Positions 10,606 through 22,369 of a stretch of DNA of 64,000 bases are shown here, piece by piece (within the stretch, counting starts at the first letter, position 1; every line of letters starts with the position of its first letter). Origin of the DNA: Allantophomopsis cytisporea. Lineage: Eukaryota > Ascomycota > Leotiomycetes > Phacidiales > Phacidiaceae. The notes under the pieces were generated by a model. It worked only from the letters and a program-made list of their open reading frames with translations, had not been told where the DNA came from and did no database searches. The stretch lies in the NCBI GenBank assembly GCA_024752435.1, contig CP103030.1:434001-498000 (forward strand), written 5' to 3'. The translations under genes and the position numbers were made by a program.

Positions 10606-12360
10606 CTACTCAGCCCCAGGCTTAGTTTCACCATCAGGAACAGCTCTATCCTGAACCTCGGTGACATCCTCCCCAATACCACCATCAACCAAATTCTTCT
10701 CCGCAGTCTCATCCTTGACACGTTCCGTATCCTTAGCACCAAGCCTCACACTGCCGCCGCCAGCCTTACGCGCAGCGACTTCCGAGATACGGTTGAGCTC
10801 GGCGACAAAACTCTCACCCCACCACGCACTGGTGTACTTGAAAACGTACTTCTCCAACTTCTTGAAGTTGAGCGCGCGCTGCTCGGGGCCCATGGTGACG
10901 GCGTCGTGGATCGCGCCCGCGAGCTCTTCCGTGTTCCAGGGGTTGACGATAAGGGAACCGTTGAGCGATTGGGCGGCGCCGGTGAACTCTGAGAGGATCA
11001 TGACACCGTGGCGCTTGCGTTGCGTGGCGATGTATTCGTAGGAGACGAGGTTCATGCCGTCGCGGGTGGATGATACTAAGCATGCATCGGAGACGGCGTA
11101 GAGGGCAGTGAGTTCGTCGAATGCTACAGATTGGTGGAGGAAATGGATGGGCATAAACTCTACAGTGCCAAACTTTCCGTTGATTCGGCCCACGAGTTCG
11201 TTGACGACTGCTCGCAAGTTCTGGTATTCCTCGACATCTTGTCTCGATGGAACAGCGACCTGCACGAGTACCACCTTACCAATCCACTCTGGGTGCTCGG
11301 TCAGGAAAACCTCCAGCGCGTGTAACTTCTGCGGTACACCCTTGATGTAGTCCAGACGATCAACACCAACGATCAACTTGACACCTTCGAACTTCTTCTC
11401 GAGTTGGGCGATGCGCTCCTTTACTTTTTGTTTTTGTAAACCTTCGACGAATTTCTCGGGGTCGATACCGATGGGGAAGGCGGCGACGGTGACATATTTG
11501 CCTTGGAATTCAACACCGTTAGGGGTTGTTTGCGTTTCTCTGTGAATAATACATCAGTATTGCCCTCATTCTATTGACTTGATACGGAGTGGGAGTTGGG
11601 GGGGCACTCACAATATTCTCGAGCAAGAACTCAAGAAATGGCGAGCATAGTCGTAAGTATGGAAGCCGATAAGATCACACTGGAGTACGCCGAGCAAGAG
11701 CTGCTCTCTGACGGGCAAAATTCTGTAGATCTCGGAAGATGGGAAGGGAGTATGCAGGAAGAAACCGATCTTGACGTTCTTCTTCGTGTTACCAATCTCC
11801 TCACGCAGCATAGCGGGTAACAGCATGAGATGGTAATCATGCACCCAGATCAAATCCCCATCCTGTACGTCCTTTGCCATGGTCTTTGCGAACAGGCGGT
11901 TCACCTCCTTGTATGCCTCCCAGGCGGACTCGTCGAATGTAATCTCTCCTGGGTGGTAGTGGAAAAGTGGCCAGAGGATGGAGTCTATGGCGGGTTAGCT
12001 GCTGTCACAGTCACATTTCTCGTAGCCAAGACGCTGGATGTACTTACTAGAGAAACCATTGTAATGTCTATCAGCCAACTCATCGTCAACGAAGACCGGC
12101 ACCGCATTGTGCTCATCCTTCAACTTCTTCACCATGGGTCCTGCCTCGTTCTCTGGAACCTCCAATCCAGGCCATCCATACCACTGGAAAGTGGTGGTCT
12201 TCGCCAAGCCACTGAGTCCAGTCACCAACCCTCCCGAAGACATGGAGAAGGTGTAGTGTCCATCATCTGAGCGCTTAATGGTGATAGGCAAGCGATTGGA
12301 TACCAGCAACAATCTGTTGGAGGCGGGGACCTGCTCGCCATCTTGTACGAGGGCAGGCAT
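10606..12360 (-). CDS. tps1: Alpha,alpha-trehalose-phosphate synthase (UDP-forming), TPS1
   Basis: Three exons: 12360..12048, 11984..11612 and 11539..10606, with introns of 63 and 72 nt; 539 codons plus stop. The enzyme transfers glucose from UDP-glucose to glucose-6-phosphate, the first step of trehalose synthesis, in the cytosol. GT20-family landmarks are in order: RLLLVSNRLPITIKR at residues 17-31, the GGLVTGLSG nucleotide-sugar loop, WYGWPGLEVP, and NGFSNSILWPLFHYHPG formed across intron 1. Then come HDYHLMLLPAMLRE, FFLHTPFPSSEIYRILP, FPIGIDP, VDRLDYIKGVPQKL and VLSEFTGAAQSL-type loops. Length is slightly above the usual 480-520 aa because of a charged tail of about 50 residues. There is no phosphatase domain, so this is the synthase subunit and not TPS2. 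The 5' side is a long intergenic region. Confidence 0.97.
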
Positions 12361-13446
12361 TTTGTTTGAGTGGTTGTGGTTGTTGATGGATATACACGAG
12401 GGCTCTGGTGAGACGTGGGATGTGTAGATCGTTTACTCGTCAGTCGTGATGTTCGTTGTCGTTCGTGAATGGGGAAGGTCTGTGAGCAGGGCTTCGTCGA
12501 GGTATGGATGTGATGTCGAGGGAAGGAAGTCGAAGGATGTGGTATGAATAGAGTATGTAATTGAATTTGGGTCTCGGTGTCTATAAGAAGGATGGATGAT
12601 GGGGGCAGATGTGAAGGTGCGGGCCGTGATTTTTTGAGTTGAAAGAAGCTTGTCGGGGTTTTTCTCTTCTGTTTTCTCTTTTCTCTTTGCTCTTTTCTCG
12701 AGAATCTGGCTTTCCTTTCTTCTTGTTGAATGCGGGAGGATCCAAATGAAGATGAGTTCTCGATGATGTTGTCCGATTACCTTTTCTTTTGTTTGTCTTC
12801 ACTTTACTAACGATCACATATGTGGGGATAGGCTTGAGTTTATGTTTCTGAATTCTCTTTCTTCTTTGGCTTTCTTCGTTGGGGGGGGGTTGAAGGTGGA
12901 GGAGAGGAGCTCAAGTAGGAGAAGATTGTGTCAGAGTGGTTCTGTAGTGTGTAGAGCGTCGTGTTGTCAGTGGTTCTTCGTTTGTCCGTTTGGGTCTTTT
13001 TTCTGCCGAAAGCGGTTACTCCCTACCATCAGTTACTATCAGCTACCACCCGACTACGCAAGATTTGTGTGGAGATGGGGGGGGGGGGAAGTCCTGCCAT
13101 GTTTTCCAGGATTACATGGTCTACGTAGTAAACATGTACTGTATTTACCTGTACTTCTTTCTTCTATACATACTACGTACGTGCATACCCTGCTTTCAAC
13201 CATTGACAATAACGACAATCATCACATCACATCACATCAAAGTCATCATCAACAATGATCACCATTCACATCAAAGGTATGAGGAGAGGTCCGTTATCAC
13301 AAACATATCAAAGAAGCAGGTCATAATGAATCCATGATCATGAACAAACAATACCTTTAATATTTGCTTATTGTTTGAAACTAACATTACATTGGAGATC
13401 GCCTCATCTTTGCCATTCATCGTTCCCTCAGGATTCCTCTTAATCG

Positions 13447-13490
13447 CAGCACAGCACAGCACAGCACAGCACAGCACAGCAAAGCACCGC
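13447..13490. repeat. (CAGCA)n microsatellite
   Basis: Pure tandem CAGCA units followed by drifting units (CAAAGCACCGCACCGCAG). Seen directly in the sequence. Confidence 0.85.
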
Positions 13491-13859
13491 ACCGCAGCGC
13501 ACTGCACATGTGAATGAATGCAAGCAAGCAAGAGTTACGCAGGTACGACGTCACAGTAAAAAGCTCGCTCGCTCGCTCCCTTACTCATACTCTACGCACG
13601 CACGCACACACTCGCGCACACTTGACTTGAACGGAACTGGTGCACATCATCCATCCAGCAAAGCAACAGGGGTTCACACCAACCTTCCTGGCTGGCCTTG
13701 TCACTCTCACTCGCACTGTACCGAAGATGCCCGATGAACCTCAGGTACATATGGCAAAGCCATCCAATGCCAATTTAGGTAGTATTGGGACGAAACTCTG
13801 TTCAACAGCTATCACACTGTTGACAAGTCGAGTCGGGCCCATCTCAAGCATACTACTCA

Positions 13860-13888
13860 GCAGAATCTGCAGAATCTGCAGAATCTGC
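13860..13888. repeat. CAGAATCTG tandem, three copies
   Basis: A perfect 9-bp unit repeated three times inside the TPS1/DIM-2 intergenic region. Confidence 0.85.
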
Positions 13889-13945
13889 ACAACCTACAAT
13901 ACGCCTCTCCTCTCACTCTACGACTATGAATCAGTGCGGTATCAA

Positions 13946-13982
13946 TGACTGTCACTGTCACTGTCACTGTCACTACTGTCAC
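13946..13982. repeat. (CTGTCA)n microsatellite
   Basis: Hexamer tandem, mostly perfect, with one shortened unit at the end (CACTACTGTCAC). Confidence 0.85.
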
Positions 13983-16072
13983 ATTCGACGTACCTACGTA
14001 TTGTTCATGCGCACCAACGAGAATCGTTGATTACTATCTACCACTGACATTCATGGATACAGTATTCCAGTGGAGACTGACACTGACAATGCGGACCTTT
14101 TGTTCCTAATAGCCCCGGCCCCCCAAATAAAACTCCATCGGACACAGCTCCTACGGAATACTACATGCGATAGCTGACATCAACTGCATCTCAATCAATA
14201 ATTTAAGTGTACCATCCATCATACATACATACATACTGTCGAATGCCATCTACTTCATCTTGAAAAGTACAGTTTAACTCTTCGCGCATCAAGTGGTGCA
14301 GAGTAAGAATGCCCATACCTATCGGATCCTATTCAGTAAGTACCAAGAATTCAACATCACATTTACCATAGCTATCACTTCTCATCCCGTCAGACGGGAC
14401 AACTCAAGCACCATGCCTCCCGAACCAATGTCCAGCGATCCCGTGACTCACCTTACAGTACCAGACCTCTCCTCTGGCGTCTACCTTATTCCTTATTGCC
14501 AACTTTTCGCTCCTCCAACTACCCCCATGGGCCCCTCCAAAGTTCCCCTCTCACTCCAAGTTCCAGCACAAGGTCGGTGCTAGATCCGCCGCGCTTTAGT
14601 GAGTGCAAGCCTTCCTTGCTTCCCTGCGTGCTTCCCTGCTCCCCTGCTCCCCTGCACAACCAGGCTCGACGAGACCAGGCTTTTCAGTCCAACGTCATCC
14701 AATGGATCAGCCACAGGCCCCAAGTAATCGAGATCAAGGAGCATTTCAGCCTCCACGGAAGGACATGAGACTTAGGCTACATTCATCGCTCGATCCCGTA
14801 AATATCCATCCATGAATCAACCAATCAGTCAATCCCAGAAAGGTTATATCGCGCATTGAAGTCAATTAATATTCTGGCGACTTCGAAATCTCCAAATTCG
14901 TTGTCCCGTCCGGGGTATAGGCAGAATGCCAGATACGAATTAACAACGACGTAAGGTACACTGCAAGAGCGGGAGCCTCAACCAGGACGCTTCCAGAAGC
15001 GCCGCGGTGCTTTCGGGAGTCTCCTACTCATCCATCACCCGAGCCCATCTCACCTCACCAATACCTCTTCATCTGACTCATGAAATAATTACAATATGAA
15101 TCTCATCGAATTCCAGGGCGTACCTCGCCGCGTAACGGCTGTAAAGAGTAATACGCTCTCGCCCCCGATTATCTCTTATCTCGTATACGTAGGTGATTCC
15201 TCAGGCAGAGAGCTGCGCGGTGCGTGCTGCACGGATGTGTTCGACATCGTGGGCCGGCACCTAAGTGACGATTCGAGAAATTTCTATGCGGTGTCGTGGG
15301 GACTATGATGCTTTGCCCATTTCGTGTCCATGCGGATTTGGGTGCGAAGCGTGACGAATTATTTAGAATTTGAGTCTCAATTCGTATCTAATTCTAGGTA
15401 ATGACTTCGAGAAATTTCTTATTACTTCTCGAGCATTTGAGGCATCATCGTAAGGTTAGTGGTGAAGTTGGTAAGTCAACAATGGAGGTATTCTAGGTGA
15501 TGGTTTCAGAGCACGAGAATCTCAGTCCAAGTTGTGTACTGTAGTGAGTAGTAATACTTCATTTTAATGTCTGAAGAACTTTATCTGAAGGTCAGTTTCA
15601 TTCTTAGCCATTAGCTAGGCTCTTCTCTCCACCAGCTACGGGGCAATACAACGAGCGAATATACCAACCCAAAGTTCCTTCTCTATGCCCAGATTTCAAA
15701 TTCCCAGTTCTCAGTTTCCAATTTCCATTCCTATTCCCTATCGTGTCCCAGCCTAAGATCCCCTCGCCGGATCTACAGGCCACGAAAAGAGACCTCTACC
15801 CAAAAAAAAATAAGAATCCAAAAAGGGATGGGATAGAAGGACAAAACCGAAACGCATAAGCAGAAGAAGATAGATAAAAAACGAACTCCTGAACTCCTTG
15901 CACACTAGTCGTTGCCTCATGAGCACAAAAGCTTGATTATCAACGGGTACATGAGTGCACCTCCAGGCCCTTCATCGACAAGGACTTCATACGAGGACTT
16001 GTCTTCCCTTCTCCCCACTCACATCGTCCTCCTGGCTCGATCCCCCACATTCTCCAGATGCATTGTCAATAT

Positions 16073-19000
16073 CTAGTCATTCTCCGCACCGTTCTGGACT
16101 GATCCCTGGAATGGTCTCCGAGCGAGTTTCTGGACCGACATATCACCTCTTTGGCCCTCTCTGTTACTATCCCCATTCGCGCTGCCATCAACCCAGGCCG
16201 GGCGCACGAGGTTGGTTGGCAAGGTGCGCTTGGGGGGAAGGATAGGAGATGTCCGTGGACGTTTGGCAGGTCGGGTCTCAGGCTGAGTCTTGGGTGAGCT
16301 GGTTGGGGGAGTGCTGGCGATAGAAGAGCTTTGGGTTTTGATGAAGTTCGGGGGTTGGCTATCGTCGGTGTCTAACTCTTCCTCAGAGGACGAAGAAATC
16401 TCGATTACGAGTGGGCGACGTGCAGCTTCAGTTTCGGTTTCAGTATTGGCTTTGGTCTCAAGTACAGGCTTTGTTATCGAAGCAGAAGCTTTTCCTGCAT
16501 CAACGAAAACGTTTCTGAATAAGGGCGATGGCTTTGATGCTGGCATTACCATGCTCGGCATATCCTCGTCAGGAGAGTTTTTCAACCACGCCTCACGCAG
16601 TGAGAGTCCGAGAGCCAGGGAGACAGCTCGAGAGACGCTGTTACCTACTATTTTCCACTGCTTCCGCGGGGTACCAGTAAGTACCTCATGGTCAGGATAA
16701 CTCTGCGCACGCCTCGCCTCCATGACGCTAAGCGGGCGCTGCTGATCCCAATGCAGGACAGTACCACCGCGAGCGCACTGGATAGAGTATGCAGTGGTGA
16801 TGGTACTGAACAGTCCGTCAGGATGGACTCGTCCATATGCCTTCGATTTCGCCTTCATGCTCTCACGTACCTGGCCCTTCGCCTTAGGTTTATGGAAGCT
16901 GGGGAATAGCTGTGTCTCCGCATCGCTCATGAGCAACTTTTCCGGTGCCACGATCTTGCCATCACGTCGCCCGGCTTCCCACGTCCGTCGGAAATTGAGG
17001 CCTCTCGGGTATGTCGGGATCACCTCGATGCGTGCCTTCATTTCCGCGGGGATTCCAACCGGGATGCGGTGGTCGGGAAATGGGATACAGGTCATCGGTC
17101 TACTGTCGCCTATCCAGGGCAGGTCTGCAGTTGCTTCACCCGCCGTCACGTACGAATATGTCGTAGGGCCAAAACGCCGCTGCCCAAAGCGCTGCCCGTT
17201 AGCTGCTGTGCCCACTCCGCGATCCTTGGTGTCCGGTGGGTGCGAATGGCTTAGGCCTGGATGAGGTGGGAGTTGCAGACCCGGTGCAGCGAGAGAGACG
17301 AAGAGTCGGGTCCGCGATTGCGGCGAGCCAAAGCTCCAGGCGTCGAGTGTAAAGAGCTGTACTTGGTAGTTCATGCCGACGAAGGCGCACAGCAGCTGCG
17401 AGAGCGCGCTTTCGTGTTGCCACTTCCCGCTCGACCCCAAGGTAGTCACATTTTCGAGGAGAGCGTACTTTGGGCGATAGAAATCGATGTATGCGGCTAC
17501 AGAGGCTATTAGAGATTGGTTCTTGAGCCCGTCGTCGTTGTTGCGGAGTGAGTTTAGTAGGGAGTAGCCAGTACATGGGCTTCCCGCGCATATGAAATCT
17601 ACATCGCCGGGTAGGGGAATTAGGTCTGAACGTTGAGGATTGCCCTTCACTGCTTGTGAGAGGAAATCATCTACTGAACCCAAAAATAACTTGGTATCGT
17701 GCGCGTGTCGCATATTCGCATGGTATGTGTGAAGAGCGTTGCTGTCAATGTCAACAGCCCACTTCATGTGTACTACTCCGCCTTCTTCAATTCCTCTGCC
17801 AAAATTTCCTCCGCCGCAGTACAAATCCATTCCTCGTAGTAACTGTCTCGGCGCTTCTGACTTTGGATTGAAGCCTTGCTTCATAGATTTCGGGATGTCA
17901 ACTCCGATGTGCTGCAACCGCTGCTCTCCTTCAACCTCTATCAGGCGAGTTGTGATGTAAAACGCATCACCCGTACCTTTTCGATCATAAGGAGTTTGGA
18001 CTAGACCATGCTGCACCTCTTCTTGACTATAGAATCGAATGAGACATTTGCGGACGATCTTCTTGGCTGCAGTACAGTAGGTTGCATCTGTATACACCAA
18101 CTCATTTGGCGCAACGTCATCCTCGGGAAAATACTTCTTACGAAATATAAGCTTTCGCAGACGGACTCTTTGTTGTCCTTCCTTTGTATCCACGAATTCG
18201 ACAAGCTCTCGAGGCTCGAGATGGCCATCTTCTGTATCTTCAGTCGAGTTCTTAAGAATCAGCACTGTATCTCCAGGCCTATACTCATCAATCCCGTAGG
18301 AAGAGCCGTGCAGTTGTTCTTGCTGGTGCGGACAAAGCATATGGTCCTTCTTATAGGTGACGAAAGAATATTCATTGGACAAATAGGTTTGGCGGATGAA
18401 GAAGTCGGCCTTGGATTCACTAGGAGATACATCGAAGTCGACGGCAACCTTACAAAGTACGTCTTCTCCGAGGATTGGTGGATCGCCACAATTACAATGG
18501 TCACTCATGAATAGCTCGTTATCGTAAGGGTAGTTCATCTTCGCACATGTCGTATCGCTAGGTTTGTACAACCACATAACGTTGAAGGATCTCTTCCCGT
18601 GTTGATCAATATTGACGCGAAGCACATAGACGAACCAGATATCGTCTTGCACTTCCCATCTACTTAGATGCTCCGGATCAGTCGCAATGCCCAACACATC
18701 GCCCGCAATGATAGAGGCCACATCAGTTTCGACTTCGGATTGCGACCGACTGTAAAGCTTGCTCGAACCGGCAGATGAGTTTCGTTTATGCTCCGAGAGC
18801 TTTTGTGCTAGCTTCACGCTCGCAGATTCGTTGTTGGGACTTCGTTCTCCAGATCCTTCGGTGAGCTTGAGCGCATCCCCAAGTGATTGGCGGCGCAGAG
18901 CAACCTCTTCGACGGGCTCAATGACCTTTAGCCACTTGCCAAACCTAATGTTCTTGAAGCACTCGTAGACGAATGGTGTCACAACTGTCTGTGTCTCACG

Positions 19001-20407
19001 TAATGGCTGCTCTGGAATTGCTGATTGCTCCGTCAGGATTTCCCGCCAGATTGGTAGCTTCTCAAGAGCTGCATCCACACCCACAGCCTCCTTGTACAGG
19101 AACTCGGAGTTGGCCGCAACAGCGCGTCGAAAGTCTGTGTCATCGTACTCTGAGTGCCAGGATTGGAATGTCGTGCTCTTGATATGTGCTACATTGAGGT
19201 ATGCGAAGAAGTCCTCCCGGAAGCTGAAGATCGAGATCATGCGGCCCTCATCTATTTCGTGATGTGCGAAGTCGATGACATGTTTCGATAAATTTGCAAG
19301 CCAGATGAAGTTAACGTGATACCTAGCATATTCTTCTGCTGATTGGCCTAACCGGTACCAAATGTTCCTCTTTTCATTTTGAGTCGATTGCACCCAAATC
19401 TGGTCCCCAACCTCGTGAAGGTCTTCTCCATATCCTCCAATAGAGCAAATCTTGAAGGCTACGTCTTCAATATATCTTCTCGTCTTCCCATTACTCAAGA
19501 TCCCATCAAATCTGTAGGTGGAGTTTGCCGCTTTCGTTGCAAGATTATTCAGAGATGACAATTGGTAGGGGTGAATGGAATTTGAACCAGGTAGATACAC
19601 TGAGAAGTTTTGCAAATGGTACTCAGTGAACTCCTCGTCATCGAAGACAGCGTTCGATGAAGAGCACTTTCGTCTCGTCTTGCTTACAGTATCTTGTTCT
19701 TGCGCTCTCTCGTGACGAAGCTGTTGGGTGAACTCCTCGATGACTTGCCATTCCTTGGAGATCTCCATCGGTGGGACCCAACCTTGGTACTGTGACTTTG
19801 GGTATATCCAGTGAGATCCATGAATGTCTGGATGTGAGGATCTCTTGCTACCCCGAATAGAGAGGTTAGTAATTTCTTCTGCTCCAGGATCCGCTACCTG
19901 GGATGCTAGCCGATCACTCTCATCAACGATGGCTTTGCGCTTCACTCCTGCTCTAGTCCTCCGGGTTGAGCTATTTTTAACCTTATTGGACGCTTTCTCG
20001 AGATCTTCTGTGGAATAGTTGTGTTGATTGGTGCGTAGTCGAGTGCTGTCTACTCCAAAATGTATATTAGAGCTTGTTGATGGAAGGTCATCTGCGGACA
20101 CAGAAATCCAATGCTTCTCATTGCCTGAATGCGAAAGCGATGGTCCATTGATTAAAGTAAAGTATATTTTTGGACTAATAAGACATGGGCTCAACGTCGA
20201 TATTCCAGGTAAATGAGTGCTCGCTGAATTATTGCTTTCAACCTCTTTCGTTACATCCGCATTGGCTTCGATTTCGAAGGTTTTGAGGTTGGTCGAGCTG
20301 CCATAGTTTTGATCTATATAAATATAAGCAGTTTTACTAAGACACGATCGTGTTTCCAAACCTGTCTCGTCGTCATCATCCGAGCCTATGCATACCGCTG
20401 GGGGCAT
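16073..20407 (-). CDS. dim-2: DIM-2-type DNA (cytosine-5-)methyltransferase
   Basis: One open frame of 1444 codons, very close to the roughly 1450-residue Neurospora DIM-2. It methylates cytosine in DNA using S-adenosylmethionine. In Neurospora, DIM-2 is directed by HP1 bound to H3K9me3 and performs all DNA methylation, chiefly at RIP-damaged repeats. Order seen: an N-terminal DNMT1-RFD-like region; BAH-type modules at about residues 565-840; methyltransferase motif I (GMDLYCGGGNFGRG, near 860); motif IV (AGSPCTGYS, catalytic Cys near 945); motif VI (LLENV, near 982); motif VIII (PQSRTRLFVSL, near 1031); motifs IX-X (SVMEARRAQSYPDHE, then KIVGNSVSRAVSLALG). The last ~180 residues are disordered. 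BAH plus the DNMT1-like order separates it from the shorter RID family. A 48-nt GT-AG segment (20361..20314) may be an in-frame intron. Confidence 0.95.
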   Translation of the reverse strand: MPPAVCIGSDDDDETGLETRSCLSKTAYIYIDQNYGSSTNLKTFEIEANADVTKEVESNNSASTHLPGISTLSPCLISPKIYFTLINGPSLSHSGNEKHWISVSADDLPSTSSNIHFGVDSTRLRTNQHNYSTEDLEKASNKVKNSSTRRTRAGVKRKAIVDESDRLASQVADPGAEEITNLSIRGSKRSSHPDIHGSHWIYPKSQYQGWVPPMEISKEWQVIEEFTQQLRHERAQEQDTVSKTRRKCSSSNAVFDDEEFTEYHLQNFSVYLPGSNSIHPYQLSSLNNLATKAANSTYRFDGILSNGKTRRYIEDVAFKICSIGGYGEDLHEVGDQIWVQSTQNEKRNIWYRLGQSAEEYARYHVNFIWLANLSKHVIDFAHHEIDEGRMISIFSFREDFFAYLNVAHIKSTTFQSWHSEYDDTDFRRAVAANSEFLYKEAVGVDAALEKLPIWREILTEQSAIPEQPLRETQTVVTPFVYECFKNIRFGKWLKVIEPVEEVALRRQSLGDALKLTEGSGERSPNNESASVKLAQKLSEHKRNSSAGSSKLYSRSQSEVETDVASIIAGDVLGIATDPEHLSRWEVQDDIWFVYVLRVNIDQHGKRSFNVMWLYKPSDTTCAKMNYPYDNELFMSDHCNCGDPPILGEDVLCKVAVDFDVSPSESKADFFIRQTYLSNEYSFVTYKKDHMLCPHQQEQLHGSSYGIDEYRPGDTVLILKNSTEDTEDGHLEPRELVEFVDTKEGQQRVRLRKLIFRKKYFPEDDVAPNELVYTDATYCTAAKKIVRKCLIRFYSQEEVQHGLVQTPYDRKGTGDAFYITTRLIEVEGEQRLQHIGVDIPKSMKQGFNPKSEAPRQLLRGMDLYCGGGNFGRGIEEGGVVHMKWAVDIDSNALHTYHANMRHAHDTKLFLGSVDDFLSQAVKGNPQRSDLIPLPGDVDFICAGSPCTGYSLLNSLRNNDDGLKNQSLIASVAAYIDFYRPKYALLENVTTLGSSGKWQHESALSQLLCAFVGMNYQVQLFTLDAWSFGSPQSRTRLFVSLAAPGLQLPPHPGLSHSHPPDTKDRGVGTAANGQRFGQRRFGPTTYSYVTAGEATADLPWIGDSRPMTCIPFPDHRIPVGIPAEMKARIEVIPTYPRGLNFRRTWEAGRRDGKIVAPEKLLMSDAETQLFPSFHKPKAKGQVRESMKAKSKAYGRVHPDGLFSTITTAYSIQCARGGTVLHWDQQRPLSVMEARRAQSYPDHEVLTGTPRKQWKIVGNSVSRAVSLALGLSLREAWLKNSPDEDMPSMVMPASKPSPLFRNVFVDAGKASASITKPVLETKANTETETEAARRPLVIEISSSSEEELDTDDSQPPNFIKTQSSSIASTPPTSSPKTQPETRPAKRPRTSPILPPKRTLPTNLVRPAWVDGSANGDSNREGQRGDMSVQKLARRPFQGSVQNGAEND

Positions 20408-22369
20408 CGTGACCTCTGCATCTAATTTTTGGAAAGCTTTGCTAGTGGCTTTGAAAGAAATTGTATGGGTTATTCTCTCAGACTTTTCGAATATATACTT
20501 TTCGTACTTGAGAATTTCCCCTTGCCACAGCTCTAATATTCTTTCGAGTATACCTTAGACGATTATATAACTTCAACGTACAAACGCGTGAAGAAGTGAT
20601 TAATTGAAGAGGCTGGGAGATCCGCTCCTTGCATTACCAGACTCACAAAAATTCGAGATCAACGTTAACATGTCCAGAAATGACTTCGGATTTTCCTCAT
20701 TCTTTCGGTTGTCTTTGTCGTGTTTTCTTTGTCATCGATTCGCCTTCGCTCTTTGTTTGTGGCTTTTGGTTATCATTGTTGGCTAACCATTTCGTTGGAG
20801 GGCTTTATGTTCGGTACCTACCTGAAAAGGTGAACCCTGGAAAGGTTGTTGCTTCCCCACGAGGTTAATAAGGATCTGAATCGACAATTTGATATGTAGA
20901 AATAGTGATTATCTCAAACACATTGTCTCTAACAACGTCTATTTAAAGGTTTGATAGACATAAATTAGACCAAATAAGTTAAGGATGGTTTGTTCTCGGA
21001 AGTCAGAAAGGCCATATAGCTAATTCAAGTTTCTCTTACGTTACAACAGAGGAACTTTCGTACTGATGTCAATATAGGAGGTCTGCAATGTTATCAGTAT
21101 GTTATTGTCAACAGTTTTTTTTTATTAAAAATAGAAGATTATCTACCCAAAAAAAAAGCCTAGTCTACTTTCCTCTAAATTTGTATTTGAAGTTATTCTC
21201 ATTGAAAGGAGTCTAACAACTTACAGGGAGCTTCCCGAACTGCTATGATTGATTTCCACTTCGGCCATTATATCTAAGTGTAGCATAAATCTCTTGCCCG
21301 GCAGAAACAGAACATATGTTTGGTAGCTGTGAACTATTCTGTATCTTCGTGAGCATTGTTGCTGTGTAAATAATCTGGAATACATCTATTAACAAGAGAA
21401 TCAGTCTTTTTAGGACGTATACAGGCTCAAATTTGTTTCCGACATTGCCAATTGTTATCAAGGCTTTAGCAGCAAAAGGTTGTTAAGTTCTCCTTTGAAT
21501 TGGTAAAATATATAGTTATAATTTTGAATCTCAAGTTGTCCCGTTCTTACGCTACCTGACGAAGCTTGCTAGTAGTAGTAAGAGCATAAACTCCAGACAA
21601 TTTAAGCATATATTTAGAAACTTTTGTATCGCTTTTTGTATTTACATCACGACGAAGCTATCTTAAAGGTCGATTTAACAGACAAAATGAATCCAGTAAT
21701 AAAGACTACCAAGAAGCCGTGGCTAGGCTATTATATACATAGCTTGTCAACTTTTCAGTCACAGTTTCCCACGAAAGACTATTCCGTCGACACTCTAGCT
21801 TACCTTTGGACGTCTTACGCAGAACTTTCTAGGTGGAGTGATTGTTCTGATTATGAATATTCCTTTTAACGAAACCGATTTCTTTGAAAAGATAGACAAA
21901 CATACATACATATCAGTCTTCATAACGCTACGTTTTCTCAATTCTCAACATTGATGCAAGACGACAAACCCATTTGGCGATTGAAGCCGTTGTGGCAAAG
22001 CACGGACAGCACCACAGCTGTGGTAATGAGATTACCGACCTTAGCTCATTTTCAGAAATGCACCTTCAGATGGCGCTAACGCCACATCGGAGGTATAATA
22101 TTCCGACTATTGAGATCGAGTCACTGGAGTCTCATTTGCCCCTCTCTCACATTCATCTTTGATCAACAAAACAAATTCATAAACACCCCTCTGTTTCGAC
22201 AGTTATGTATCTCCTGTGCTTTTGCACACGATTTCTTTTGTAAGTTGTCCGCTCTCGTTGAATCTGTCATCTGTCCTGATCACTGTATAGCAATTACGTT
22301 TTATAACCCCAATCTCGATACAGCTGATCCGTCACACACGGGTAGCCACGTCCATTCATTTTCTTTTAC
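20408..22369. other. Divergent intergenic region, no supported gene
   Basis: Almost 2 kb between the dim-2 start and the NYN gene start. It is AT-leaning with T and A runs near 21115-21160. A plus-strand frame of 81 codons at 21624-21869 has no recognisable domain. It may hold two 5' leaders; nothing else can be supported. Confidence 0.5.

Larger units (their letters stand above)
12361..16072. other. Long intergenic region with short repeats
   Basis: 3.7 kb between the start of TPS1 and the 3' end of the methyltransferase gene. It contains pyrimidine-rich blocks (12655-12720), G runs of 9 (12881-12889) and 12 (13077-13088), and the microsatellites listed separately. ORFs such as 14293-14583 and 15096-15308 show no domains. 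No tRNA or rRNA was seen. Confidence 0.5.
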
